This document shows positions 1 through 13,232 of a stretch of DNA of 64,000 nucleotides, piece by piece. A program made the translations under genes and the position numbers. A model generated the notes under the pieces. That model searched no databases. It was not told the DNA's origin and worked only from the letters and a program-made list of their open reading frames with translations. Every line of letters starts with the position of its first letter. Position 1 is the stretch's first letter. The stretch comes from Lytechinus variegatus (Eukaryota; Echinodermata; Echinoidea; Temnopleuroida; Toxopneustidae): NCBI RefSeq assembly GCF_018143015.1, contig NC_054755.1, forward strand, positions 14,735,778 to 14,799,777, given 5' to 3'.

Positions 1-380
1 AAGAAATACATAAGAAATTGCAAAAAAACAATATAATACATAAGAAAATGATTTGATATCACAATTTTTTTCATGTAAACTTGCTAAGAACACCACAAAG
101 AGTTTCTATACCAAAAATTAGTACATTTGAAGCGTTATTTAGGGAGTTAGAGGGAAAAGTATGATTTCGCATACTAATTACGTATAAATTAGCATATCAC
201 TTAATAGCGATTCGCATGAAAGAAATTACTATACAATCTTGTAGATTATGCCCCAGGCAACCTGCGTGCCAATTTTCGGCGCGATCGCGCGGTCGACGGC
301 CGAGATCTTAGGGGGGAGGGGCCTCCCAGGCCCCCCCGGCCATAGGAACTCCCAAAATACCCCGGCCTAGATAGGGTTAT
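1..380 (+). mobile_element. piggyBac-like TTAA MITE, 5'-truncated by window edge
   Basis: This is the right-hand part of the same element that is complete at 50528-51299. Base 1 corresponds to about 50922, and the two copies run nearly colinear to the end. The right end carries the terminal repeat CCCGGCCTAGATAGGG followed by TTAT, where the complete copy has TTAA, so one target base has probably mutated. No coding capacity is seen. The left end lies outside the window. Confidence 0.8.
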
Positions 381-641
381 ACAAGTGTGGTATGAGGCCT
401 GTATTCTGACGATTGGTTTAAACCGATGGCAAAGTAGTCTGATAACACTCGTGTCAAGTTGAAAATATCGTAAGTACGTTTATTCCACTGGTATTTTATT
501 GTTACTGTACTCCGGGGGTGGTGGCACTCGGATTTGGAAACGGTAGAGGTGGCTGGCCCCAAAATCTGAAACGTTACCTTTATAGGGTTGCTTTGGAGTG
601 ACGGGCTAGAGAGCAAGATGTCCCTCTGTCAATGGGGGTCT

Positions 642-1250
642 TTAAAGGTCAAGTCCACCTCAGAAAAATGTTGATTTGAATAAAAAGAGAAAAACCAACA
701 AGCACAATACTGAAAATTTCATTAAAATTGGATGTAAAATAAGAAAGTTATGACATTTCAAAGTTTCGCTTATTTTAACAAAATAGTTATATGAACGAGC
801 CAGTTACATCCAAATGAGAGAGTCGATGATATCACTCACTCACTATTTCTTTTGATTTTTATTGTTTGAAATATACAATATTTCAATTTTTACGAATTCG
901 ATGATTAGGACCTCCTTGCCTGAAGCACAAAATGTTAAAATAATGGAATTCCACGTGTTCAGGGAGGAATGAAACTCCATTTCACATGACAATGATGAGA
1001 AAATCAAAATATTTCATATTTCAAATAATAAAATACAAAAGAAATAGTGAGTGAGTGATGTCATCAGTTCCCTCATTTGCATACCGACTGAGATGTGCAT
1101 ATAACTGTTTTGTGAAATTAAGCGAAAATTTAAAATGTCATACCTTTCTTATTTTACATCCGATTTTGATGAAATTTTCAGAGTTTTGCTTGTTGAATTT
1201 TTTTCTTTTTATTCAAATCAAGTTTTTGCTGAGTTGGACTTGTCCTTTAA
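642..1250. mobile_element. Long-inverted-repeat MITE (AAGGWCAAGTCC family), copy 1
   Basis: The element starts TTAAAGGTCAAGTCCA and ends TGGACTTGTCCTTTAA. The two arms are inverted copies of each other over about 200 bp, including the mirrored block that ends at the CACTCACTATTTCTTTTG / AGAAATAGTGAGTGAGTG pair. TTAA occurs at both outer edges, which suggests a TTAA target. The second copy lies at 31027-31624. The short open frames inside are not coding. Confidence 0.75.
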
Positions 1251-2100
1251 GAACTGAAGTCTGGCATGAAGGGCTTAGGAATGAGGAAGACGGGTTGGTC
1301 AAACAAAAGGGGTGAAAGTTATATTCTTGGGAACAACTGACATGATATGGGCCTTACTAGCGCAAATAGCAAATTTGCCACTATACGTGAGAGCTCCCCT
1401 CCTCTTTTACTACTCTCTTACAAGCAGTCCCTATACTCTCTGAGTGATAGTAGGGACAAATCCCTTCTAAGTGAACTTTACATCTTATCAGCTCATATTG
1501 TCCTCACCTTTAGAGGCTAAAGCTAAACGTTTCAGGATATCTAAGTAATGACAATTCAAAATTGCTTGCTTCCTGTGACGTCCGAGTCACCGTAGTTTTT
1601 CGAACCATTTTTTCCTGCCGAAATCAGGTAGGAAGATTTGTTGCTCTTTCACAGATAATATCAAGAAACTCATTCGGTGTAAAGCATCTATTTAATTTGC
1701 TTCAACATACCATGTTCTACCAATGTACACCAAATTGACCAAGAACCTTTTTTAACGTATGTCTTGTACCTAAGTGATCTCGCTGCATGAACCCGTTTAT
1801 TGTGATAAAATAATATGAAAGATTAAATTCAATCTACTTATCTACGCAATATAACCTGAAATAAAAATATCTTTCATATTTGAATTTTATCTCAATATAG
1901 TTTTAAATAATCTTAAAAATATTACAGTGTGATACCATACTACTAAGTGTATCATGTTTATAATACATATATTGTAAGCTTAGTCGGTAGTGTACTTTGT
2001 TGTCGAAATAAGACCGTAATTCTGGACAAAAATATGTTTGTATTTGTTTTCTTTTGACCGCCTAATGTCAACTGATATGTTTCATATGTATAATTACACA
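1251..2100. other. No gene recognised
   Basis: AT-rich unique-looking sequence. I see no exon with supported splice sites, no RNA gene and no clear repeat. Confidence 0.5.
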
Positions 2101-2466
2101 TTTAATAATAATAATAATCCGCTTTTTATATAGCGCTTTATACATCGAAACGACGTGTCTAAACGTTTTACAGATATATTATACCCCGGTCATCGGATTC
2201 AATCAGTCATTCCCGCACACAATGAGTGCACATCCTCCACTCCCAGAGGAGTATTCCAGTCAGTCGCCGATGAGGCGCACACAGTACTGGACAAGCTACA
2301 ATGACTTCCACATCCTACCGCGTACCCATTTGGCACCTGGGTCCATGCAGAGTGGCAAAGTGTGGATTAACGCCTTGCCAAAGGACGCCAGACCGCAGTG
2401 GGATTCGAACACACGACTCTCTGTTTACAAGGCGAGAGTCAGACCCACTACACCACGTCTCCACAT
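2101..2466 (-). mobile_element. tRNA-derived SINE, reverse orientation
   Basis: Read on the minus strand, the head near 2466 has a tRNA-like promoter: an A-box-like GTGGTGTAGTGGGTCTGA and a B-box-like TGTTCGAATCCCACTG. A body containing TATAAAAAGCGG follows and ends in an ATT-repeat tail at 2101-2118. The 175-aa frame across it is a chance product of the SINE body. Confidence 0.75.
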
Positions 2467-3061
2467 GTTGCATGAATTACCAAAAAAATGTATGGCGCTT
2501 TTAAAGTATTTATTAACCCCTTTTAAAGCAAAAATTGATTTGAAACTCGAAAATTTGACTTTAAATGAATATTTAAATTTTTATATTTTTATAATTTTTA
2601 TTATTTTTTTTATAATTTTTATTTTTTATTTTATATTTGAAACTGGAAACTCGAAGCAAAACATCATTCTTGAAACATGTAACACTATAGATCTCGGTCC
2701 ACCGACCAATGTCTCCATTTCTTCTCAGACAGTACAGCGCCAGCATTGACAAATTAGTCAAACCTATACTACTTCATGCCACCTAAGGCATACTAAGTGA
2801 ACAGACGTTGGTCACTGGAGAAAGATGCAATTTATAAAAAGTATTCCTTTTAAATGAGAGACAATGGCGAACACTAAAGACAGATATCATACATTGTTAT
2901 TGGATATAAAATCTTATTTTATTCTGGCACTTTTTCAGCTCGAAAAACCTCAACCATTACCAAACAGGTGCTCGTGTTCAGATACAGTATTTTTTTTAAG
3001 AATTAGAATAAAAATATCTGTGCCAGCTACTCTTGTATTAAATCATAATTGCAACTATTGA

Positions 3062-3220
3062 TGGTGGTGCCGTAGTCGAGTGGTCATGTGCCTAACTAGA
3101 CACATGAAAGTCCGGGGTTCGATCCCGATCACGGCACTTAGGCCCGTGAGCAAGGCATTGTCTTTAAATACGCATTCTTTGTAGGTATATGTATACACCT
3201 GTTTAAAAAATAAAAAGAAA
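3062..3220 (+). mobile_element. tRNA-derived SINE with well-preserved tRNA-like head
   Basis: Positions 3066-3136 resemble a tRNA. GTGCCGT pairs perfectly with ACGGCAC as an acceptor stem, the A-box is around TAGTCGAGTGGT, and the T-arm region is GGGTTCGATCCCG. The anticodon arm is irregular. Downstream come TTAGGCCCGTGAGCAAGGCA and an A-rich tail to about 3220, typical of a SINE. I therefore call it a SINE and not a functional tRNA gene. Confidence 0.75.
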
Positions 3221-3594
3221 ATTATTTGCAACAGATCATACGTCTCAAACGTAAGGAAACTTTAGAGTGTCGTCGACTGATGCAATGACAAGATATGTCA
3301 CCTTGTCATGTGGATTTAATACCATTATGACAAAATTGTAAAGCTTAGAGGGCCATCCAACCCTCTGATGAAAGAGTCCTACATCTGCCTTTGCATTGGT
3401 CGCAGAGATGGCGCCGCAGTAGAAAGATGGGCAGAGGACTTCTGCTGCTTTTAGGTTCGTCCTCTCTGATTGTCCAAGTTGGGAAAAGGGGGATAGAGCG
3501 GGGAAAAAAATAAAGAGAGGGTGAACACCAGCTGAAAAGAACACAGAGTAAAACAAAAATTATAGTGAAGTATTCACAATGTTAAAATGTTAGA

Positions 3595-3776
3595 ATTCAA
3601 CGATGCGAACATATTTTTACACTGTGGACACCTCGTCAGTGTTACTGTTCACACGGGTGACTAAGTAAATGTGTAAATCACACTGTTGTAATGCTCAAAT
3701 TTGACAATGTGAATGTGATTCCATATTTTGATACACACTGTGAACACACTGTGGGATGCCAGTAGGGAAGGAAAGA
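3595..3776. repeat. CACTGTG-rich repeat family, copy 1
   Basis: Dense inverted CACTGTG / CACAGTG words end in CCAGTAGGGAA. Relatives occur at about 13490-13660 and 37743-38223. It is probably a non-autonomous element. The left edge is not clear. Confidence 0.5.
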
Positions 3777-4300
3777 GGTAGATACATCCCCTATAATTCA
3801 ATTAAAAAGATGACGTCACCCTTAGGTAGTCTGCCCCCCCCCCTTTCATCCCCTGATATACCATGTTTGATAACCACACGTAATGAATAAAATGCCGTAT
3901 TCGATTACTAGGTTTAATAACCGCGGTCATGATAGACAAATGAATCTCCCTGTATTATAGCGGGCTTCGACTGTCATCATTTTCCAATTAAGACATCTCA
4001 CAATACCTCCGGTCACGTGACATTACAAAGTCATCGATTTAATGAACATACTGTAATGTTACAGTCACACCAATGACTCTAAACCGATCGATGGTATACC
4101 ATTTAAAATAAACAAAATAGCTGTCTGGAGTCGGTTAATTTCGTGTGGCAGAATTGTATGTTTATAGAATGAATTCGCCATTGGCATACATGAATACAAT
4201 ATCTCCACTACATATAATGTATGATATAAAAATGACGTTGCCTGAGCACGTTTGGCTAGTTACGGAGTTGTTCGATCATTTTCGTTAGGATTATGCTTAT
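3777..4300. other. No gene recognised
   Basis: No supported exon or RNA gene in this stretch between a repeat and the GAT microsatellite. Confidence 0.45.
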
Positions 4301-4302
4301 AC

Positions 4303-4553
4303 TTGATGATGATGATGGTGATGATGATGTAGAAGATAATGATGATGATGATGATGGTGAAGATGATGATGGTGAAGATAATGATTGTGATGATGATGAT
4401 GATGATAATAATGGTGATGGTGAAGATAATGATGAGGATGAAGATGATTGTAAGGATGATGGTGGTGATGATAAAGGTAATAATGGTGTTGATGATGTTG
4501 CATGTGCAAATGGTGATGATGGTGATGATGATGATGAATGGCAATGATGACGG
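4303..4553. repeat. GAT/GAA microsatellite
   Basis: About 250 bp of imperfect GAT triplets with GAA and GGT interruptions. All frames through it are low-complexity Asp, Met or His/Ile runs and are not genes. Confidence 0.95.
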
Positions 4554-4927
4554 CGATGATGATTATGTCATGTTTGTTCATTTCAAAGACTGCCAAACAA
4601 AAATAATAATTCATGTTAAGAATTTTAATTCAAGGTATGTTGCTTTGTTAACAAAATACAATTATGGAATGCTTAGTATTAAGAAATGGGACTAAATGAA
4701 AAATCGGGTTGCCATAAGTCGAAGTATACGTCATGACACACTGGTCCTGCTGATGCGGCTGTGACACCCCATTATCGAGCTCGACTACCTTGATTACCAG
4801 GTACGACTGTTGATAGTCACCTGTCTTTAACTATCCATCATTAATGTTCCATACAATCTTCTGATAAGCGACAGGGTGTCGTAAGATAACGATTACATCG
4901 AGGCCGTGCTGGGGAGGAGGGTCCAAA

Positions 4928-7035
4928 TATACACAACAAAAAAAGTAAGTCCCCCCTAAATGAAATTGCTGTAACTTTTGAACCGAATTATTTCGAGATA
5001 TGATATTTCATGAGTGGTTTTTTACACTCATTAAGCAACTCCTGGGGAAAAATGAGATTGATCGGTTGAGTCATGCATGAGTAATTAAAGATCGAATTAA
5101 AAATGACAATTTTTTAAAGTCACAAGAGTCGTTTTTCAGATTGTGCAAATACAGAGTTGGGCAAAAATTGTTTTTAGGTGAATTTTTTGGTGTTATGCTG
5201 TTTTACTATCTATCATTCAACCACTTCAGACCAAATTCTCATGGTTGAGTGAGCACGATGTATTGCAGGGGCCGCGGAATATGACTGGTCGCCATTAATT
5301 TTCAACAAACAACAACAACAAGCGGGGGGGGGGGGGGGCTGGGGACTTCAGCCCCCCCCAATTTTTCCATAAGCTAGTACAAAAATGTAATACGATTGTG
5401 ATTTTTGGCATGGTCAGCCCCCCCCCCTCCCCCTTGAAAACTGCTCTGCGGTCCCTGTATTGTGACGCATCATCATAGGGTTTTTTGGTAGTATCTTCTA
5501 CAACTTGTTAGATCATGTTAAAATTTGAAAATGTTGATGGCTCCCCCGATTATACTAGGCCCCTCCCCCATTTAAAATTCTGGATCCACCACTGATCTGT
5601 CCATACATTCAACTGATCCTGAGAAATTGTTAGGAAAAGAATACAGTTATGCAGTATAAAGAGTATTCATTCCTAAGTTTTCGAATGTGCTCGCTCAACC
5701 ATGAAAATGGTTAAAGTTCGGAAAGTGTGATAGAAATGATGGATGATAAAAACAACAGCAATTACAGACACATTTGAAACCAAATTTGCCCCCAATATTC
5801 ACTTTATTACCATTTAAAATGAGTCTGTGACATTGAAAATACCAATTTTCCCACCTTGATGCGTGCTCACTCATCCATAAATAAACAAATCGATTTCATT
5901 TTTGCACAGAATTCTGCCCATATAGGTTGATAAACATTACTGCCTAAAGAAAATTCCTAAAGACAGCCTTAAAAAAAAGTTCCACCATATTGAATAAGGG
6001 GTAAGGTACGCTTAAACATATGCACCCATAATGTACACAAGTCTATGAGAGAGGAAGTCAAAATTTCAACAAATATGAAATGAGGGTTTGTTTCATGGAC
6101 GGTTTTTGTTACTTCTGCCAACAGTTATTTCATGAAACTTCGCACATGGCTTCAGAGTAACACTATCTAAAAGGTGCGCACACCAAAATAACCATTCGAT
6201 ACGGTACAGAGTGGGGCCAAGGCCTTGAACTTTCTTCTCATTTGCATAATTTTCGAATATTGTGTGCTCACTGATGCATTAAACATCGGGATTTTCATAA
6301 AAATCAAATCAAATGAACTGGGAAAGGAGTTTTGTGACAGATATCCATAGTTACAAATTGCATTTTTTCAAATAACGTAAAAAGGAGCTAATCACATTCC
6401 ACATGTTCATTCAAGCGTAAATGTTTAATTTGACACCTTTGAATCATTGAAGCATGTTAATTGGTCATGAACATAACGAAAAAGTTGAGAAAAGATCATT
6501 TTCAGTTACCAAAATGAAGCAATACTTGCCTACGATATTTGAAAATCGCATTTTTTGTTTTTAATAAATGTTCATGGAACCGTGAAACGATGAATATTGT
6601 TGAAGATAGTCTTCCCCAAAATAACTGTCATCATATTCTAGCATTTTTATTGATAGAAATGTGTAAAAATCCAATTATAGCAAATTTGGACTTGAGTTCA
6701 TTCAACCGTGAAATTTAGCTTTAAAAAGGTGTATCGCCTTTTAGAAAGTACCTTTTACAAGCCTTCTGACTATTTTTCATGATGAGAATGTGGAATTAGT
6801 CCAATTAAATGGAATCAAAATTATGATATTTTGCTTGTGACTTTTAAAAAGTGACATTTTTGCCTTCTGACGGTGCTCACTGAAGCATGACGTAAGATAC
6901 GTCCACAACTTTTACTCAGAGGGTAGCTTATAAAATTACCTACACGCTCATGTAAAAATATATCAAAAACTCGCATTGGTTCAGAAATTATTGATGTTTG
7001 TATAGGGGGGGGACTTACTTTTTTTGCTGTGTATA
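4928..7035. mobile_element. 2.1-kb element with TIRs and degenerate internal repeats
   Basis: The left end reads TATACACAACAAAAAAAGTA then AGTCCCCCCTA. The right end is its inverse, through GGGGGGGACTTACTTTTTTT to TGCTGTGTATA. The interior has no coding frame. It repeats motifs such as GTGCTCACTSATGCATGA and TTCATTCAACCGTGAAA many times (for example near 5242, 5691, 5862, 6259, 6401, 6567, 6694 and 6872). A 192-bp element is nested at 5266-5457. The superfamily is not assigned. Confidence 0.65.
5266..5457. mobile_element. Short CAGGG-terminated MITE, TSD TATTG
   Basis: It starts CAGGGGCCGCGG and ends GCGGTCCCTG. It is flanked on both sides by the 5-bp direct repeat TATTG (5261-5265 and 5458-5462). 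The interior has long G and C runs. It is inserted in the 2.1-kb element, so it is younger. A relative with its own TSD lies at 30042-30187. Confidence 0.75.
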
Positions 7036-7430
7036 GATTCATGATTATATGCTCCATTGGTAAGAATAGGGAGTTTCGCAACAGTTAAATAGACGATTCC
7101 TAGAATTTAGAGAATCCATTGTCAAAATCCCTTTATGACAATTTTTTTAATTAAAAATCGGTGAATCAAACCAGCATTTAAATCAGTGACCCTGGACAAA
7201 CCAGATTCTGAGGACGATCTGTTGTCTTAGCTAGTAAGAGTGATTGACGGACATTTCCAATGAAATTTACCATGATCAAGAATTTGTCCCCTTCGCACTT
7301 GCGACTATGAGTAGTGCAGGAATGACAATAATTTATTCATTTATAAAAATAGATAGGTATTAAGGCCCAGCAAAAAAATGCATTAATCAATGCCCTTATA
7401 GAATAAAAAATATAGTAACAATAAAAGCAA

Positions 7431-7883
7431 CTAAAGGGTAAGTTCTACTTGACGAAAAGTTTGTTGTAAAACTACGGGAAAAAATATAAACAAATATTGG
7501 TGAAGGTTCGAGGAAAATCCATCGATCGTTAAGAAAGTTATTTTTTTTATTTGTGACGTCATATACGAGCAGCTGCCCCATAGTTGTGTAATAGAAAATT
7601 AATAAATTTTAATATTTATTCTTTCAGGAGCGGTTATGAAATAATTTGTCTGTTATTGTGCTAAGATGCAATCGAATCCATATATGTTTTTTTTTTATAT
7701 TTCATTGATTTTTTCTAAGTTCATGGTATATAGGAAGTTGTTCGCATGTGACGTCACAAATCAAACAATCGAAATTCAAATAACTTTGTTAAATCCTTGA
7801 TTGAATTTCCCCAAATCTTTACCAATAGTTTTGTTCTGCTATTTTTCAATTGATGTTTTTGTCAGGGTGAACTTCCCCTTTAA
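7431..7883. mobile_element. TTAA-type MITE with TGACGTCATAT core, copy 1
   Basis: The left end CTAAAGGGTAAGTTC and right end GAACTTCCCCTTTAA are inverse. Internal TGACGTCATATACGAGCAGC and GTGACGTCACA are also inverted to each other. The second copy at 32205-32680 shares ends and core. Confidence 0.65.
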
Positions 7884-8366
7884 CATCGATATCATACATG
7901 AAAATAGAGTCATAATGAAGAAAACATGTTATGAAATAGACAATGCTTAGTAAGATTAATAAACAAATATATTTTGACATAAACGCAAAAAAAAATAAAG
8001 CATAAAATTTTAAGATTATCACTGGGGAAAACATGGATATAAAAAAAATACATAACATATTAATTCATAATGCCCTTCACTAAGATATAAGTAGTATTTC
8101 ATTCATAATTGGAATCATATTTTCAATGCATCGAGTAGACAAGCAATATAAGGCGAATATGAACGCACAAGAAAATAATTAACAGAAATAGTGTATGCTC
8201 ATAATCTGAAAACATTTCACATTTTGATTATGTAAATTTGTAAAAATAAAATAGGATTTTCCATGTTGCGAGGGTGGGGGCTTCGTTCTGTGGTTTGATT
8301 CCAGTGGTATTGCAATGTTATTCCAATTTTCGCCAAAGTGTCGGATGAATAATATATGATTAACTA

Positions 8367-8549
8367 TACACTCTAAAAAATGAAGTGCTAATTCAGCTCT
8401 TAAAGAGCGTGTATAGTGACTGCACTTCGGAGTGCTGATTTTTCTCGTTCAAATTTGAACTAGACAAATCAGCACTCCGAAGTGCAGTTACTATCATGAC
8501 TATACACGCCCTTTAAGAGCTGAATTAGCACTTCACTGTTTAGAGTGTA
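8367..8549. mobile_element. 183-bp palindromic MITE
   Basis: Nearly perfect hairpin. TACACTCTAAA opens and TTTAGAGTGTA closes it. The arms share GAAGTGCTAATTCAGCTCTT and AATCAGCACTCCGAAGTGCA with their inverses. TA is found at both edges. Confidence 0.8.
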
Positions 8550-8619
8550 ATATGCCCTACATAATTTCTACCTTATGAGAAACATTCATCCCTTTATGAT
8601 TAGAGCGTGGGCATTAGTG

Positions 8620-8905
8620 CATTCTAAACACTTAGGTGTTACTGTTAACACTAACACTAGTTGCTGCTCCTCAATGACCACATCCTAAGGTGTTGAAATT
8701 ACACCCTAAAGTCTGAAAACAACACCAAAGAGTGATACAATAACAACCATAATAAATGTGTTGTAATAACAGCCAAGCGTTTTGAACACTTGATCTAAAT
8801 AACCATAATGGTATATTTAACACCGAAGTTAGATGACCGATGTGGTGCTCTATATACATCGGATAACCATGATAACAGTGAACACCAACGTTTTTTGCTA
8901 CGTGA
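8620..8905. mobile_element. GGTGTTAACACC-rich MITE, copy 1
   Basis: Shares blocks such as AGGTGTTGAAATTACACCCT and the repeated GGTGTT / AACACC words with the better preserved copy at 13233-13466. The ends are degenerate. Confidence 0.55.
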
Positions 8906-11900
8906 GAAATATTTTGGAGATGCAGATGAGGATGTTTTGATAGCCTCTCCGCGGGGGAAAGGATGTTGATGTAGAATATATATCCATCTAGAGATGATGA
9001 TGGATTGGTAGACAGATTAGAATAATATACCCGTCCAACCTCTACCCGCCCCAATCAGTTTGTGCGTGGATGATACATGCCATCTCGCTGACATTCTCGA
9101 CATCAGTACAACATGTTTATATGAAGGATGAGTTCAGAAAGAGGTCGTGCAATTGTATGCATTTTCCCACAAGCATTTATGGAAATGTTGAATTCCTCTC
9201 CAGGCATATTGCAAATTTATTAGTTTCATCACACCTACAGACATCCTAATCCTATAATCTTTATTATCGAAATCATTAATTATATACCTATACCGGCCTA
9301 TGAAATGCATCATGTAATCAATATACCAGTAATGATTTTCTTTTGGAGGCGTAATTTTTTTCAATCAATCTGTTTCTGACTGTCCTCAGAATGCTATATT
9401 AATTTAGCTGTAGCTTTTTAATCACAATAATTAAATTTGTACCCCTCATCTATGATTTATGTAAACAATAAAGAAAAAAACATTATAGGCCTATTAGGTT
9501 TAACATGTAATAAACATTTGTCATGAGAACAGATGAATGCAGAAGAAGAAATATGTTAAATCACTCTGAACTAAATCCTTTCATGTAATGAATATTGTGG
9601 AGAATGTAATGTTGTTAAGATGATAGACGTAGTTCCGTATAAAAATTTTGTTTCTAAAAAGTTAAAAAGAAAATACTTCACATTGTATCTAAATGAGCCA
9701 TCTGGGGGTTTTTCCAGTGAATCTTAATGTATGATTGATTTACTTCGGAAGAAAGACTAATCTGACCTATTTTGTTATCAGAAAAATCGAGACATATATC
9801 TCTTTCATCATTTTGAAAGTTATATATAGCTAAAAAAATCATTTTGAAAGTTATATAGCTAAAAATAAATATCCTTCTTGACATAAACCTAAAATACCAT
9901 ATCCAAGTCCCCATCCTCCATACAGTGCTATTAGAGAAGATTTATTACCTTGTATTGTAAGATACAAGGAGGGGGAAGATATTGCACAAAATAAAGATCA
10001 CCGAAGTACTTCTAAGAATTGGTCTGCGAATGCAGACCCATTTAAGAGCATGGGGATATACATCTATCATCAGCATACACCGTTAGGAAGAAGCCTCTAC
10101 CCCCCCACACCTTCATGGTGGAAACAGGGTATCATGTAAGGTAATTCGTTCTTCTCCTTTTACTTGCTCGTCTCTCTAGCTCCTTTCTTCTCCCTCCTCT
10201 CTTCAGTTTCTTTCCCTTCTCTTAATTTAGTCCATTTTATTTTTACTTATTTATTCATTTATTTATTTGTTTTATTTCATTTATTTTATTCATTTTTATT
10301 TGTATTTGTTCTTTAGTTTCAGTCGTATCCCGACACATGTTCCTGCTGCTTTCTGGGTTTGTTACGCCTTCTTCTATGTACATAAATTACATATTGTATT
10401 TACATTATTAGGCCTACTATATTATCAAATTAACAATAAACATTTTACATGAAATTGGATATAACCTGTGCAATGTCAATCGGAAGAAAATATTAGTTTA
10501 ATTTTATTGAAATTAAAAACCAGTTTTTATCATACGTGTTTAAAAAAAAAAATTAGTCACTTTACAAGAGACGAGTCACGTCAGTAAGAATCTCGTGCAA
10601 CTAAGACAATTACGATTTTTTATTTTACTGTACAACCGAGGACGTCTTATGGCTACCAGTCTAAGAATTTTATCTGCACCGAGAGAGCATTTTGCAACGG
10701 GTATGCATATTTTTTTTCTTTCTCTCTTTTTGCTATTTTGCGCCACCTCATATCTCCCTTTTCAGACGTTGCATTTATATTTAATTTTAGGCATAATGTT
10801 TAACCTTTAATATGTTGAAGACCGTAGACCAAGATCAGGTCTATATCAAATTGGTTTCAATCAAGAATCATGTAAGCAAGGATAGCGATCGAGCTTCGGA
10901 GATCATGTCTCCCGAAGACCAGTTTCATGCACCCACCTACACGGGAGGGGGGGGGGTGCAAAGTGCTCTAAATATACATATACATTCTGTCGGTGTTTGT
11001 GTCGTTTTTATTCAAAAAGTCCCCCCCCCCCCCCCCATAAAACGAAAGGTACTTTTGCAAACGGGTAAAGGTGATTACCCTTATTGTACCATCTGATTCC
11101 CACTCTGCAGAATAGTGCCTCCTAATAATATAGACTACATACACTGGTCGTCCATTACATGTAGAGTGAAATAAAAAGCGAGCTGTGCCAAGCCACGAAT
11201 AGCGTATTTTGTCTCGCCAATCCATTTAGGATTGGATTCTTATAATGCCTCACGCACCGAGCAAAGCCCGGGAAAGCCAGATCTTCGCTACGTACAAAAC
11301 AGACCTGGTGATACGGGCCAGGGACGAACGAAAGCGATCGCCTGCTCTCACGTCTCACATCTCATTTCGCACAATAAATTGAATAAAATTAGATTTCTAG
11401 TGAGGATGGGTTGATAAACCGTGCGTGGATGGCCGATGACAGTAAAGTAATACACCATGTAGGCGGAAATGACAGGAAGGCTAAAATCAGGAGGGTTTAT
11501 GATGGATATACACGCATTGCACACAAAAAGGTGAGTTATATCCCATTGTTTGTAATAGTCAAGTGTGTGTGTCTGAAGATTGCGATATCGCCACACTTAG
11601 TGTACAGTGTAATATGTGGCGACGTCGATATCTTATTAAGATGTTTGACAAAATACAGATAAAGATACCGAGTATGTTGTTATGATCTTCGATGTGCATG
11701 GTTCTACTTGATATTCTCTGGTAGTATGAATGTACATGCCCGCAATCGGCATTTAACTTCTGCCACGGTAGTTGTTATTATTATCATGACTTGGTGGGCC
11801 TTATAAACCACATAAATAGGCCTACTTCTTACCTTGCCATACATCAAGCACATGTCTTGGTCATAATTACCATATTTATATCTATATTTTTTAAAGTAAA

Positions 11901-13190
11901 TATCCTGACGCAAGGGTTGATAATGCAGTATCCTTTTGACACAAATCATTATGTGAATGAATTATCATCATTGGCCAAAAAAGCTTTTTGAATCATTATT
12001 AACTCTCATTAGGTAAATACACAATACGATCATATTAATTTTAATAAAGAAGTAAATAAACCAGAAGAATAAATAAGTTGATTCCTTGGCTGTATGCATA
12101 ATGCTTTTTCAACGTGTAAATAGAAGGCCAAAGGATATGGCATGCCCTTTGGGTATTACAAAATGGACTTGTTTATTAAAAAAAGGAAAATAATGGTACG
12201 TGTCAACAGATACATATTTATCTATCAACAATGTATAATCTTTTTCAATAAATACATTTTTCATCATTTTTTGCAGTTCTTTCATAAACGGTATATAAGC
12301 TTTATAGGCCTCTTGTTAAATACGTGATTATCATATTCATTTTGCCCATTTCTACTCGATGTTAATTCCATTCTCCGCTGTGATCCTTTGAACTTTGACA
12401 TCTATCCTGTGTGCCGGCCTCAATTATATCAATTGGGAGTTAACACGTTCCAAAGTCTATATTAACAATAGTGTTAAAAATCGTATGAGAGCCGAATTGA
12501 GTGTTCAAATTATAATCAATATTGTAGATTTATAGAGGGCAAACGCGGCCCAAATACGCTATTGGCGGTAGCACAGTAACAGATCATTCAAATGTAAACA
12601 AGCTACAAATGAAAAGAAAAATCTTCAAATTTAAATAAAAACTTAAAATTTGCATTGTGCAAAAGTAGAAAGAAAATGCTAGTTTCTTACAATCAGTTTA
12701 TTCGAACATAATACATGTAATGGGAAAACACATAATAGCCATAGATTTACCCATAGGTAGGTATATTTCTTTTTTTTTTGAATAACTATGAAAATACTTT
12801 TACATATTCATGCAATTTGTCTTTACCTTTACTAAGATCAGTCTAAATAACCATTAATACTTTGTTCGAGTTCAAATTCATTTTATTTGACATCTCTAAC
12901 CCCAACCCCACAAGATTTTTCAATTCAATTCAAATAAAGTTTATGTTCTTCCATTTTCACAAGATATCAATTTACAACATAATCCATACATTTATCATAA
13001 AACACTGTAAATACATCGAGATCAAATCAATCAAACAATTCCATAATAATGTAGTAAATTTGTTTCATCAGTCATTCTAATTTTCAATTCATTTGGACGA
13101 AATGATTTAAATTACAAACAAGATATTGGCTCATGTTTAAGCAACAGTATCCCATGGTAAATCAATTTGGCCAAGAGATACCTGTCACAA
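8906..13190. other. Gene-free AT-rich stretch
   Basis: No exon is supported here. A 31-bp tandem duplication lies at about 9807-9868, a T/A-rich low-complexity tract at about 10230-10320, and paired G and C homopolymer runs at about 10945 and 11025. The short frames between 10.6 and 12.0 kb have no recognisable domain and no consistent splice partners. Confidence 0.5.
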
Positions 13191-13232
13191 AGATCACATC
13201 GTCACACAGTGTGTTCACATATTGGAACTGTG

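Noticed and set aside
2222..2749. 175-aa frame
   Set aside because: Runs through a reverse-oriented SINE and a T/A-rich tract.
3066..3136. Functional tRNA gene
   Set aside because: Acceptor stem pairs, but the anticodon arm is irregular and SINE body sequence follows directly.
4260..4614. Asp-, Met- and His-rich frames
   Set aside because: Products of a GAT microsatellite in all frames.
12862..13080. 72-aa Phe/Ile-rich frame
   Set aside because: AT-rich chance frame without domain or splice context.
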